DNA of 64,000 bases from Siphonodentalium dalli (Eukaryota > Mollusca > Scaphopoda > Gadilida > Siphonodentaliidae), in NCBI GenBank assembly GCA_032622095.1, contig CP136061.1, positions 219,575,148 through 219,639,147 on the forward strand, read 5' to 3'. The position numbers and the translations under genes are program-made. Positions within the stretch are counted from its first letter, which is position 1; each line of letters opens with the position of its first letter. Under the pieces are notes generated by a model. That model searched no databases. It was not told the DNA's origin and saw only the letters and a program-made list of their open reading frames with translations. This document shows, in pieces, positions 1 to 12,294 of this stretch.

Positions 1-1438
1 AAATACATGTCATGTTCAATATTGTATTCCGGCCGTTCACTTTTACCAGCGTGGCGGCCTTTTTCAAATATGGTTAAATTGTCATTTCCGGATGATTATC
101 TTGAGTTAATATTAACTAAATGCACCGATGTTTGGTATGCAGGTTTATTATAACCATAACATTTGTGCATGTGATGTTCGATTTGGGGTTCTGGCGGCCA
201 ATTTTACCAGAGTTACGGACGTGTTTAGACTTTGATATTGCGGGTTTCTTGTGGATAACTGCAGTTATGGTTGGTTCATCACCACCAAACTTGATATGTG
301 GCTGAATTGGCTCAACACACAAGCTGTGTCTAAATTGGGGATTTGTCAAGTGATACTCAACAGACTTATGGGCCATTTTTAACTTGGATGTTTTAGTCTT
401 AGTGGTTTTCGGCTGGTAAGTCCAATTTATGGAAGCCAGCAGGCGTATTATATATAATGCATTATACACTCTCATGCATTAAACACTACGCCGTGTCTCG
501 TATATATGTTGTCAAACATCAGTCCCGATTTCGCCAATTTAGAGGCTGACTACCTTCTCATCTACATGTACACCTAAGTGATATTGTGGTGCATCGGGTA
601 CATGCTTAAAGGGAGTTGAGCTGCATGTAATCGTGTTCGAAAATATTAAGGTTCCTATGAAATCTCATTCATTTACATATGCAACACCAAGCTCCACTCA
701 TACTTTTCGTACATAATGATCATCGACACCGATTATTAAAAAGGTAAACGTCTGGTTGTGTGCATGATATTTTCCTAATTCTTTAAACATACAACTTGAC
801 GGTCTACCGCACACAATTTATGGACGACGGTATATTCCCAGGAAAAGACACACATAAGAAGCTTGCAGGCTGTATACTATTCATGCGCATGTCTTATAAT
901 AGTTCAGTAATATCTGACCCGAACTTCCACACCCTTTAGCGAATGTACATGTTAATCCATGATATGGTTGGACGACTCGGAACCGAGTTCATGTGCGAGC
1001 ATGCATATCTTACGGAAAAATACTTAGCCCGACTGCACAATCGGCAACATATCGGAAAAACAGACTACTTTCACTAATATCACCATCTGTAACATATATG
1101 TGTCCTGCTCGCTGTAAAATGTTTTCCGTTTTCTTGCCAATATGACACTACCGTGTCTTGGTTCTGGAAACGTTACAACCTTCAACTCATGTACTAATTC
1201 TCTTAATCCTGTCATTGACTTCACCGCAACGTTTCTCTTGCGCTTGGTCGCAATCAAAGCAGTCAAGAGAATTGATCATACTACGATCAGCAGCCATGTG
1301 ACTTCGCCTGTTGAACATTATTGCTTGATACCCGCAACAGACTTAAGAAAAAAATATTATCGAGCACTTTTCGTATGGAACTGATGTGTAGCCACATGTA
1401 GTCGACAACATCAGCTTAGACATTTATACAAGCAAATT
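1..1438. other. Non-coding stretch, nothing recognised
   Basis: Only short open frames with no family resemblance are present, and both strands are AT-rich. I see no repeat partner elsewhere in the window, no tRNA-like fold and no splice-flanked exon. Confidence 0.5.
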
Positions 1439-1486
1439 TAATTTTTGAGACAGTGCAAAAACATAATTTGCACTGTCTCAAAAATT
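1439..1486. repeat. Short near-perfect palindrome
   Basis: The arm AATTTTTGAGACAGTGCAAA is followed by a spacer of a few bases and then by its reverse complement. The right arm is also the start of the repeat body that recurs at about 1796, so the palindrome probably marks two copies of that repeat abutting head to head. Confidence 0.75.
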
Positions 1487-1935
1487 TAATTTGCTTCTAA
1501 AAATAGGCGCCTTGTGTGTTGTATAGTCCCAGGCATGTTAAAGAGCAACGCTCGGCATGTTTCGGAGACGTAATTATAACATGCTACTGTGCCATATCTC
1601 CTATGGTTACATACAATAGAGACCTAAAATGTGCATATAGTGCCCTAAGTGCGACGTCGGAATACAGTGGCCATTTGAGCTTCCTTTTTTGGGGTCGCTT
1701 CGGTGGCCGTGTGGTATTGACGTCGGACTTTGAGTCGCAAGGCGCGCTCGCCGTCACGGACCGGGGTTCGAATCACACCCATTCCCAATAAAGTTTGCAC
1801 TGTCTCAAAAATTAAATTTGCTTCTAAAAATAGGCGCCTTGTGTGTTTGTTGTATAGTCCCAGACATGTTAAAGAGCAACGCTCGGCATGTTTCGGAGAC
1901 GTAAATGCTACTATGCCATATGGTTAAATGGTTAA
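1470..1935 (+). mobile_element. tRNA-derived SINE-like element with duplicated body
   Basis: A body of about 100 bp (TTTGCACTGTCTCAAAAAT through CATGTTTCGGAGACGTAA) occurs at about 1470-1571 and again at about 1796-1903. Between them, at 1692-1782, lies a tRNA-like head with a box A-like TGGCCGTGTGG and a box B GGGGTTCGAATC, the spacing expected of an internal RNA polymerase III promoter. An AATAAA lies just after the head. The simplest reading is a head-plus-body SINE at about 1692-1930 preceded by a headless second copy. The seen boxes are clear. The SINE assignment is inferred from them, because no target-site duplication was resolved. Confidence 0.6.
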
Positions 1936-1984
1936 ACATTTATGTTCATTTCTAAACGCAAGCTAAATTCCACATAATAGATGC

Positions 1985-2528
1985 AGATAAGATATGCGTT
2001 CTAATAAAGCGAGAATTCTATTTACGAGATTGCGAATCAGCAATCATAGATTGGAAATTGAAAAGGGGAGACACAAACATCCCCCACTACCCGTTAAAGA
2101 AAGATTATGTACTTTTTGGAAATGTAAACAAATTGAAACAGAATACCATTTTATATTAGAATGTAGAGCCTACCAAATTATGCGCGATACATATTTTCCA
2201 CATTTTTCAGATATGACGAATTATGAGAAATTTAGATTTATTATAAAGAATGAACACAAACCAACCATTAATTTTATATATGACATGATCCGGTCTTTCT
2301 TCACCGCTCGGGATTCCAATAAAAGCTAGTCAATTGATAATTTATAACTGATGAAAAGAGAAAAAAGAAATTCGTTAGGAAATTATATTGTACGTGTATA
2401 TGCATATATGTTACTCATCAATTATATATAGTTACTTTTTATCAAATTATATGTATTTTATTCATGTTTGCAACTGCCCATTTTGGTGTATTTTGCATTA
2501 AAATCTTATCTTATCTTATCTTATCTTA
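1985..2528 (+). mobile_element. LINE 3' end: Pol C-terminus plus pentanucleotide tail
   Basis: A 111-codon frame (1994-2329) carries the cysteine/histidine cluster found at the C-terminus of many non-LTR retrotransposon Pol proteins: a Cys pair near residues 39 and 44, then HFILEC near residue 52. It starts without a proper N-terminus, so this is a 5'-truncated insertion. About 170 bp after the stop the sequence ends in five copies of CTTAT (about 2505-2528), which looks like the simple-repeat tail of a LINE 3' end. There is no reverse transcriptase palm here. The clade cannot be fixed from this tail. Confidence 0.7.
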
Positions 2529-2678
2529 AGAGTATAGAACTGTGAGCTATATCTCTTCAAATTTTTTTAATTATAAACACTATTTATTAGAATTCATTGC
2601 TTTGGGACTTTCATCAAAACATATAGAGCAAAATCGTCGTTCAACGCAGCCTTGTTCATGATTTCGAATATATATATA

Positions 2679-2827
<149 letters not shown>

Positions 2828-2911
2828 TAATGGACACTTAATCACAATCACAGTGAACAAAACTGTATATATATGGTTAACAGGAATACATCGGGGATGG
2901 CCCAACACTAA

Positions 2912-4150
2912 GGGCGCGTACACATGAAGCTGCAAGAAAATATCTGCAAGAAAATATCAGGTCAAATTGCACACTGATATTTTCTTGCTGCAAAGATTAC
3001 GCCCGTGAGAACGCGGCGGTTTAAACGGCGTTGATTGAGCTCAATCAGAACAGTATTAGTCATGCTGGTTCAAATGAATTGTGTCCGGTAAATAACCTAT
3101 AGTCCATTTTGGCAATTCATAGCTTTGTGAAATTTCCAACTGTTGACATGTATTACCGAAGTCGGGTGGGATTAGGCACCCACCGACCTGTAGCAACGTT
3201 GCTGATATCATGCATAAAGACATGCTGCATAATGAGAAAGTGGTCACGTTATTTGGAAATTTGAAAATGTTATAATTTCATAGTGTATGCATATGTGGGG
3301 TGACAATGTTATTATGGTTTTGTGGCAAATCGGATGACCCCCACCCCCATTGAGACCCCATATGAAGTTTTCAGGAGATTGTTTCTTGGTCCATGGGGCT
3401 GTGGTATACATTACGTTACCTAACTTACATGAGCGCATGTGGGGACATGAGACCCCCGCCAACTATGGCCAAAGTTTTCACCAGTTGGAAACAATATTAT
3501 TTGGAAATTTCACACCAACAATGGTTTGAAATTGAGTCTGATTTTTCAACCATTAATGTATGTGGAATTAGTGGTTTTAGACCAACATTTGCATTTCTTC
3601 CTACTTTGGTCAAAATATTGGTTTTGAATTTCTTCTAGGCCCCTCCCTCCCCGGTGTCCAGTCAAAATTCAAGACATGTGAGGTACCAGATGGGAAATTC
3701 AAAGACGATGGGAGGTGTGCAAATTAAATTATGTGATCTTGGGTCTTTTTGGCCCGATTCATCATTCAAGAGGGGGTGCAGTTGGAAATCCACGGACATC
3801 CTCCGTCAGCGGAAACATTCAAAAGATATATGTCTCCACACATATCCATATAATAGCTCAGCGATTATGTCAAACAATCCAAAATGGAATTACGAAGTCA
3901 ATTGTTGAAACAGGCGATAATATTGATGGATCATAACTCGAGTGCGTGAACAGTTACCAGCGTGTCCCTTATAGAGATTAGTTAACGGATACCGATGGCC
4001 ACCAATCAAGGTGAACACATATCACCAACTGGCGATAAAATATCAGCGCGCTGTCTTCCTCGGATATTTTCCGGTATTATTTATTTCATTGGTCAAGTAA
4101 GTCACATGGGGCATACCTGATATTTTCTTGCCCGCCATGTGTACGCGCCC
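2912..4150. mobile_element. PIF/Harbinger-like non-autonomous element, TAA target duplication
   Basis: The left end GGGCGCGTACACATG and right end CATGTGTACGCGCCC are exact inverted repeats. Each is flanked by TAA (2909-2911 and 4151-4153), and a 3-bp TAA/TTA duplication is the usual signature of the PIF/Harbinger superfamily. The inverted repeat continues weakly inward: GCAAGAAAATATC near 2930 and GATATTTTCTTGC near 4112. No transposase or Myb-like frame is visible in the 1.24 kb between, so it is non-autonomous. A small extra inverted repeat (GAAAATATCAG ... CTGATATTTTC) lies at about 2952-2985. Confidence 0.75.
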
Positions 4151-4153
4151 TAA

Positions 4154-5282
4154 GCGTCCCTTTAATATCCAACTTGGTCGAGCATATACTAGGGTACTCG
4201 ATATCGTTATTAGCAATGATCGTTATTTGGTGTAGGGTTAGGTATCGCGCGTATTTTTTGGCAATTTGGGAGAAAAACTTGCCGCAAATGATTACTCTTG
4301 CCACATGGATCACCAGTCGGGAATATCATTGCGCACAAAATCAAAATGACGTCCAACATGTACAAAATCGAATAAAATTTCAATTTTGGGCAAAATTTAA
4401 TAAATATTCCTATAAGAGTGAACAAACACTGGCATTATGCGAGGAAGAATGCTTGCATTATATAAGAGAAACTTTTTATCAGAGATGTGTGAATTCTCTC
4501 TAATGTATCTCACGAGAGCGCAAGCGCAAGCAGGGTCTCATACAACGCTTACATCTGTACTTTTGTGCGACCAGAAACGGAAACATTTGCACTGTTTATC
4601 TTCAGTCGTGTGATATATGTGTAATTAAACAGTTACATGTGGTTTAATTGGGATGTATTGATTATGTGAACTTTTCTATAAAAAAGAAATATATGTGCTC
4701 AGAGCAGTATCACGAATATGACCGATCAACATTTATTTTGATATCTACAACATAAAACCTTTTAAAATCCACTGTTTAGAACAGTATGAGATATAGTCGC
4801 AGACTACTGGGTAAAATGTGCAGATACTATTGCCCATGTCTCAACATAGTTGTCATAGTTGCCTCCGATCAAGTGATGAAACAGGCATATTTCGCCGTTA
4901 TCACCAGAATGCATGGTGATTTACTATGAACGCAATTTATAAAAAACACAAATGAATAACATATATTATTTTCAATAAATTCTAAACTTGACAAAACTTT
5001 CCTACGTATTCTGTGACAGAGACTGTATTTATAGCTGGAAATAATATTTGTTCACCAACGCCACATATACCCGAAAGGTACTACGGTTTATGCAACCGCA
5101 TAACCGCGTTTACCCCTTCTCCATTATGTAACACATATATGCCGCATCAAAACCATAAATAGCAATATTGGGTGAATGGCCAATGCAGAGATAATAGCTT
5201 TGAACGTTGAATACCTTATATATAGTACAAGTACAAGGTGGTATTGGCAAGATATTTTCAAACAAGAATATACTGACAAATA
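4154..5282. other. Non-coding stretch
   Basis: No supported gene. One short open frame (4174-4503) has no recognisable family features and no flanking splice signals that I could justify. Confidence 0.45.
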
Positions 5283-5900
5283 TTGCGTTGTAGCAAGTTC
5301 CAGTTGTAAATGACGACTGAAGTAATTTTAATTTGAATAAAATTGCCTGCTAAGAACCAATTTGGTATCACGAAAATTAGTCTTAATTAAATTGTACGAT
5401 GTACCGTCTCTTTGGTCTGGTGGGATGTGGTGCTACTCTGTTGTGGAAATGTGTTTCTTTACAATATGATAAGTATTGCGACATACGTACATAGTATATT
5501 AACACGGAGTGTGTTGACAATTCCGGAAATATCACTAATAGTTATACTGCAAGGGTATGCACTTCAGTGTCTGCGTTACATTCAGTAAGTGTCATCTTGT
5601 CGAACGAAACTACCACGCACTGTGTGTCGGAACACAACCTCGTGTGCTGCATGCCCGAAATGTTTATTTTTGACCCGACTGATTCTGAGCAGAAAACCCG
5701 AACTTTTAAAGACATAAATTATTGGATTTGACTTCCGTTGCAGACACTAATAAATCCTTCAGATGGATCTGTTTTAATGATCTGTGTTCCTTTAATGCTA
5801 TTTTACAAGAGAATTGTATATAACCAATACGTATATTTCACTCCTAGGTGGTTATACAATTATGTTACTTCAGTCGTGGCATAGCTTGGCGTTGCGGCCA
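5283..5900 (+). repeat. Dispersed repeat family R1, copy 1
   Basis: About 620 bp that aligns end to end, in the same orientation, with 39622-40231. Shared blocks include GAAAATTAGTCTTAATTAA, TACCGTCTCTT, the GCATGCCCGAAAT region and CTAGGTGGTTAT. Divergence by eye is roughly a fifth to a quarter with small indels. No long frame is conserved between the copies and no terminal inverted repeat was found, so the family type is unknown. Confidence 0.7.
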
Positions 5901-6567
5901 TTTTGACAGCCATTTCAATGCCCCGATTGTATTATTTTCTGTCCGTCACTCTATTCGCTTCCGTACTCTTATTTCACACAAACTGGTATAACTGCGTGAT
6001 TCCAATACCATAATATATCGTATGACTTATTTCAAGAACTGATGTTTTATAGACAACCATGTTGGACGCCATCTTGAATAACAAAGTGTCATCAAAACGG
6101 ATTTTAGATATGTTATACTGAAGACTCTCTTGTGTCTTGACAAAATAATTGTTTTCTTACCAGTTTCGTCCGTGTTAACCCATCAGTTCGCGTATCATGA
6201 CAATACTATCGCATGTTTTTGCACTCTGTGACCTTTTGACACATGCGCGACCGATAGAGCAAAATTCATGCCCTATCACGACACAATTAGCAATTAATTC
6301 CCATCATTTGATATATGACATGGCCCCATACTCCAATCATATCATGTTGGTGCGTTTCATTTAACCGTATCCCCAAACAGAATCCACCGAAAACTGATAA
6401 ACGATGTCAGCTTTCATATTTTTCGCATAGATCTCGCAGAGGATTTTTCCCCGCACACCACGAACATAATTTCAGTTCTGTACAACTTTTGTGTAGGTTA
6501 GATCATACTTCTCGTATTTTGACTGGACTATTAGTATTGGATAAATCATCTCAACGAATGTATTCAG
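5901..6567. other. Non-coding stretch
   Basis: No gene or repeat recognised. Confidence 0.4.
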
Positions 6568-6688
6568 GATTAACAAGGGTGACGTTAGTCTTAATTGGAA
6601 GTTATTAACTCTATTCGCGAGCGCATAGCGCAAATGAGTAGAGTTAATAACTCCCAATCAAGACCAACGTCACCCTTCTTAAATATGA
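6568..6688. repeat. Imperfect palindrome with ~50-bp arms
   Basis: AAGGGTGACGTTAGTCTTAA ... GAGTTATTAACTC-type arms are repeated inverted around a short GC-rich centre near 6618-6632. It would form a long hairpin and looks like a small MITE or MITE remnant. No clear target duplication was seen. Confidence 0.65.
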
Positions 6689-6689
6689 T

Positions 6690-8489
6690 TCACGATTATA
6701 TGCGATTTATTATTCCTCACTATCACTATATTCGGCAAGCCATATTTCCAAAATCAACTCTGAATTTGGAAATTTTAACCCAGCATATTACTTCAGAGAA
6801 CTTGATGAGGTATCGTTGGACAAATTTTTTCCGATTATTTCTTAGACCTAGGTGGCGACATCAAGAACTAAGGTATGTTTTCTAAAGTTTATCTTGGGGA
6901 TGGGGTCCTAATTATCCATGCACAGAACATGACGAGGTAATTTAAGGGCAGTACTGAGTTGGTAATGGTGGAAAGATGAACTTGATTAATGATCTACAGT
7001 CTGAATATATTAGTAACATTGTTTGAATACCCGATTATTCTCCATTTATCTAAATTTCTTGTTCAACCGTTTCGTCCTGATGTTTCATTAGAAATCAGTT
7101 AGAACCCCCATTTCCCCAAAATAATTTTTCAATTGCACCAAATTGATATAGTATTTAAGAGAGTCGCGGTTGCGTTGTATTATTAAGCAACCAGCCGACA
7201 AATCGAGCGTCTGCACAACTCGCACCTAATTGTCTGTTGTTGAATGATCAAATGTTGGTTCGTTTGTTTCTTGGAAAGACAACACAAGCCCAGTGCCTTT
7301 GCCATTAAGAGTCATATATGGAACTAAAGAACTTAGGGTCTGTATCGTCTAAATCAAGATAAACCAGGTTCGCATACGTGCAATCATTAACAAGAATTGA
7401 TTTAAATCATTTTGACATCTTATAGAACACAACTTGTGGCCAGACTGTAACTTCAATACGCACATTGTTGTTGAAAAAATGCTGCGCGACTTCCAATCGG
7501 AAAAGTACACACTTCTGTATAAAGGCGCCACAATGAACCACCGCTGGCAATACATGTATCTTTAAAAACACGCATTATAGATGTCAGAATAAAAAGATAG
7601 CTCCATTAGTTGACATTTCGGAATCCATTTATTTCACGGCCTCGCTGACGGGTTGAACCTTGGTTTATCAGTTCAATCTCGGCGGCAAACAAAAGACATT
7701 TCGCGCCATTATTATAAGCTGAAGCGTTCGCTAATGTTTAGTCGTTAGAATGGGATAAACATTCATAGATGGACTATTGTGAATTAGTTTTGTGTAGATT
7801 TATTCCACATTGATTTGAGCAGATGAACGCTGATTGCTTCTAATGCTTGCTTGCAACTCATAATTCAAACGATGCTTCCAACGACAGTACAACCGCACCG
7901 TTTATATATAAACGTGATGTGAAGTACTGTGCATATTAGAGTAATATAGATCGTTTGTGCTAGTATTCCATGACTGTTAAAATAAATATACAAATGTAGA
8001 ACGTTTTGTTCGGTGCTTGAGCCTTGAAATGCTTGAACCCTTGTGGGAAATATTCGGTTTCCTTGATGCTTCAAAGGAACGTATACTGTAGTCGAACCTA
8101 AATATATCATCAACCAAAAAGGAGCGAACATAGGTCATGCATGGGCTATTCTAAGGCAAAGATTAATTTCCAAACATATGTTGTGTAACTCCATGTAAGA
8201 ACTGAAGTAATATAACGGAGGGGCTCGTTATATATGTACACAATATACACTGGGAGCATGCAGCCATGTCTGCATGGAAATGAACGCGAACATGCAGTTA
8301 AAAAGCGCACCAAGTAAGCACCAGCAACTATTCTGATTACCGCGCTTTCACTATAATCTCCTAGTTAGTCTTAGACACGCCACTATACATACCGTAAGAC
8401 ATCTCACCTGAGAAGATATACACAACACTAATATGTTCTGCTCATATATGCAGCAAATAGACGCGAGTCAGTCTAAATGCGCGGGAACT
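6690..8489. other. Non-coding stretch
   Basis: No gene, RNA gene or repeat partner recognised in this 1.8 kb. Confidence 0.4.
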
Positions 8490-8645
8490 TACATTGTCAC
8501 TTAAGATAATCTTAAGTTTGTTTTATGAAACGCGTCCCTGAAGCGACAAAGGAAAATCAAAAGATCCACCCTACATCTTAGATTAAGTTCATCTTAAGTC
8601 CACCTTAAGATCATCTTAAGACCTTGTCCCATGAAACTGGGCCCT
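8490..8645. repeat. CTTAAG-rich segment with repeated ATGAAAC...CCCTG end
   Basis: Clustered ATCTTAAG motifs are followed twice, in the same orientation, by a related terminus: ATGAAACGCGTCCCTG near 8526 and ATGAAACTGGGCCCTG near 8630. These look like two copies of one end of a small DNA transposon family. The opposite ends were not identified. Confidence 0.45.
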
Positions 8646-9129
8646 GATATCATGGCAGTGGCTATACATATAAGTTTTGTGGAAATCGACAACAAAAATG
8701 CCCTCTAACCCCATCCTTTATCCAGACGCCATACATTTTGAACTTTAAACCCACCATTGTGTGCATTGCATCACGACATGCGTATATATACAAGTTTGGT
8801 GGAACCCGACGTCAATGTCTGTTAATTTTGATGAACCTCCCCTACCCCATCCATGCCAGTGACACAGAAGGAGACAGTCTTTTGTTACAGTTTAAACCAC
8901 ATGCACCGTTATCTTCCTCGTAAAATGTCACTAACTATTAGACCTCTTAGGCGTCCTACAGATGACCCCGCCAATGTCTATAGCAGAAAGGCAAACATTC
9001 GAACATTTAGACTCAAGATGAAATCAGATTCGCCATTACTGTATCGCGTCAATTACAGGCTTAAAAGTCTAATGCGCCTGCCACGTGAGTCTTTGTGACT
9101 CACTTTCCGGTTAATTTATCTAATATATA

Positions 9130-9284
9130 GAGGATCTACAACTCGTCCCCAGTTTATAGCGCAATTTATAAAACGAGTCCAGTAAATTAGGTCTGGACCG
9201 AGACTTTGGCGAGGACCTGACCTAATTTACTTGACGAGTTTTGTAAATTCCGCTATAAACTGGGGACGAGTTGTAGATTCTATT
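9130..9284. repeat. Palindromic MITE-like element, ~155 bp
   Basis: The left arm GATCTACAACTCGTCCCCAG TTTATAGCG is matched inverted by CGCTATAAACTGGGGACGAG TTGTAGAT. The inverted repeat continues through AAACGAGTC and TAAATTAGGTC toward the centre near 9205. The structure is almost completely foldback, as in short MITEs. A TA flank is possible on both sides but ambiguous. Confidence 0.7.
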
Positions 9285-10214
9285 TATTACATGATCCAAA
9301 ACCTCGGCAAAACATACTGAAAACAAACATGAGACGCGAAACTAACATCAGCTTCTATAAGGCATGCGAGGACGTTTCACGTAACTATGCGTAGTTTGCC
9401 CGCGCAAAGAAATAGTCCCAGATAAATAAAGACTCTATGGCGTGCTTATTGGCGTATATTTAATGACATAAGTTTTCAAACTCTTAATTCATTATAGTTT
9501 CTTGGAAAAATATTGGCATCCATAGTATTTTGAGACGTAGCTTATGAAATGTAAACAGACAACACACCGGAAGTCAAAGGTCAACTGGGACTATTTTCTG
9601 TTATTAAACGAACGTTTAATATCACAATTTATAGAATGGGTTTATTGAATGGAATAAGGGTAGGATCATGTAAAATAAATATTTATTATATGACTATGAC
9701 TATTCTTCCCGAAATACCACTATTGTTTCACGATCTAATCCAAATCGTCGGATCACACTGAGTGAAATTTCCCCGGATCAAATCAGATCACACATGTGCC
9801 GAATTAACGACGACGAACTATTTATCCGTTAAAAATAGACTATGGTAAGAATATTGAACTGCTAAAGTGAAAACAATCTGTAATTAAATGGTTATTATTG
9901 TAAACTTGGCGTCATATAATAAACTTTTTATCACAGCTGTGAGTTGATCAGTGACGTCGCATCACGTCTCGTTGAGGTGGGCAGATTGCCGTATCAAACT
10001 CGCTGCCTGCGGCAACTTGTTTGATCGGGCAATCTGCACACATCAACTGGACGTTATTCTACGACACGGATCAACACACTGATGTGATAATAGGTATATA
10101 TCTAATGTTGCAAGTTTGTCCGATGCGGTTTTCAAGCCATTTAATTACGTCAGCTTCCACGATAAATTTTTTTAGTCTATTTAAGTATATCGAGAATAAT
10201 AAGGGAGATAATTC
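9285..10214. other. Non-coding stretch
   Basis: No gene recognised. A short frame at 10021-10245 has no family features. Confidence 0.4.
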
Positions 10215-10797
10215 ATCCCTTGCCTCGGCCCTACATTTGACATGAAAACATCAGATCTTTACCGCCCAAAACAACTCCAAATGTGAAATAATCATACATA
10301 CTCACAATAACCCTCACCATTTTACCTCCGAAACAATCAAGTCCCTGCCTCCAAACAAAATCAAAAGCTTTTTCCGGATCAATAAATGCCGCGGAAAGTT
10401 TTTTCTTGTAATGCAGTTGAAATAGTCGATTAATTATCTCAGTGCGAACAATTTATCAAGAAAAGAGTATCCTTTTCTAAATCCTGTCGCGATTCAGTAC
10501 AGAGATTTAGTCTGTTATTTGATACGGAGGTTAATATATAGTTTGCCAAATCACCTCAATATTGTGATTCCCCTAAAACAATTTGGGGTCATCGCGTGAT
10601 CCTTTTTTCTTGTATATAGGGTGAATGTTACCAATCAACCAATCATCTGGTATACAACCAGAATCGAATATTAAATTAAACAGGCAAACATAAATTGGCA
10701 TCATTCTCAGCAGTCCTTCGAATTTGGAAAACGTAAGTGCGCGATATATCGCTCGGACCTTTTGGGATTTGCCCGCGCCTTTTTTGAGGGAGCACAA
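10215..10797 (-). mobile_element. Decayed LINE reverse transcriptase, N-terminal palm
   Basis: Reading the minus strand, 10797-10573 gives the lead-in of a non-LTR reverse transcriptase, including FNLIFDSGCIPDDWLIGNI and PIYKKKGSRDDP. The frame then shifts, and the region around 10440-10330 gives AAFIDPEKAFDFVWRQGL, which is RT motif A with its catalytic Asp context. Frameshifts and stops break it, so it is a dead copy. Motif B and the YxDD motif C are not present here. The endonuclease-RT linker piece at 13650-14035 on the same strand could be the upstream part of the same element, separated by later insertions. Confidence 0.8.
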
Positions 10798-10973
10798 TTC
10801 AAATTAAAATCGATGAAATTATTACTGAATAAAGACAAACACAAGTATAATGGTATACACACGTTTAATTCCAAGTGTGGCAACAGAAACAGAAATAAAA
10901 ACATTTGTTTATATTGTACAATAGTCCACATGATAATAACATCAACAATCCGGCAATCCCGGTGAATCTGATC

Positions 10974-11310
10974 ATGGTAATTAGTCGGTTGGCGATTATC
11001 GCAATATGATAGGGGAACACATTGTGCGTAACGTAACTATCAGAAGTATAACGTACTCTGATAACATCGCCAGTTTCATGGTTAAGAAATTTTAAACAAA
11101 TCATCTTCGGCTTGTTTTATTTTATGTTTATGAAAAAGAATAATAAACGAGGTGATATATATATTATATAACAACAAACAGAATCAAATTAGCCATTTTC
11201 CTGTGAAACCCAGAACAGGCAAGCTAGGTACAAAAATTGGTGATATCTGAGTACGAACGTCGGAGTGTTCCCCTATCGTATTGCGATAATCGCCAACCTA
11301 ATTGGTCGAC
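10974..11310. mobile_element. MITE-like element with ~34-bp inverted repeats
   Basis: GGTTGGCGATTATCGCAATA TGATAGGGGAACAC near 10988-11021 is matched inverted by GTGTTCCCCTATCGTATTGC GATAATCGCCAACC near 11267-11300, with one mismatch. The inner ~245 bp contains no credible frame. Flanks are AT-rich (TAATTAG left, CTAATTGG right), so the duplication cannot be assigned firmly. Confidence 0.65.
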
Positions 11311-11654
11311 TTCCGCGTCTGAGAGCGCATGCTCATCAGACTCGCTTAAAGTTTCAAACTCGGAAGTGGAATCCTAATCGTTACCGCAATCAGATTCACC
11401 GGAATCCGACGAGTCAACCCTCTTTCGCTTTGATAGTATCGGAATTTCGTTACCAGGTTCGTAATCATCGTCATCACTGCTGAGAAAGATACATGGTGAA
11501 TAGTCTTGTCGGCGTTTAACCACACTGGTTGCAAATTCCGAGGCGCGCATTTGAAATTTTCGGCGTGCGTATTTAATAACTCGCTGGTTTTTAAATCCGC
11601 GCGCGCCAAGGCGCAATTGCGCGCCTCAAAATCGAAGAACTGATTCTCTTAAAG

Positions 11655-11850
11655 TGATGTGAAACACTCCGATAGGGTGATCACATAGAAATTGAGAATA
11701 TTCTTTCTCAAAGTAGTTATTTGTTACGAATATTAATTCTCAATTGACGATATACACCGTCATTTGTCTATATTAATTAAAGTGGTGTGAAACACTCCTG
11801 TAGGGTGATCAAATAGAAATGGAGGATAATCTTTCTCAAGGTAGTTAAAA
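11655..11850 (+). repeat. Direct tandem duplication, ~125-bp period
   Basis: The block AAAGTGATGTGAAACACTCC through TTTCTCAAAGTAGTTA at about 11650-11722 recurs as AAAGTGGTGTGAAACACTCC at about 11780-11848 with moderate divergence. Its function is unknown. Confidence 0.7.
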
Positions 11851-11887
11851 TCAAAACTCACAACACACACCGCCATTATTATTATCT

Positions 11888-12293
11888 GAGCGTAGTTCAG
11901 ATGACGTTTCCTTGGAGTGGTACGGTCAATTTGCTTGAAATTTTCGGGGATGTAGTAGAATGGTACATTCCACCAGTTGGCATACTGCCTGAATACTAAC
12001 TCAACAGTTTAACGCACCGAACAAGTCAAAAATATGTCTTTAAATGGTATGACTCTCGATGGCGAAATTTATGTTAGATTATCGCTGATAGTTGCGTCCC
12101 GACTCGAGATGTAAATATTTGCAATTGGGCGTAGTTCAGACGATGTTGTCTGTGGAGTGGGTATGGTCGATTTCTTTGAAATTTTCAGAGATGTTAGTAG
12201 AATGCTACATTCCCCAAGTTGGCATGGCGTCTGAGTAATAGCTTATCAATTTCACGCACCCAAACAAGTCCATAATATGTCTTTATATATTCA
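11888..12293 (+). repeat. Direct tandem duplication, ~240-bp period
   Basis: GCGTAGTTCAGATGACG ... AAATATGTCTTTA at about 11890-12048 recurs as GCGTAGTTCAGACGATG ... AATATGTCTTTATA at about 12129-12288. The Helitron-like pair that follows begins a few bases after the end of the second copy. Confidence 0.7.
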
Positions 12294-12294
12294 A

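Noticed and set aside
1692-1790. A functional tRNA gene
   Set aside because: Box A and box B are present, but the acceptor and anticodon stems do not pair well, and repeat body sequence follows at once, so SINE is the better reading.
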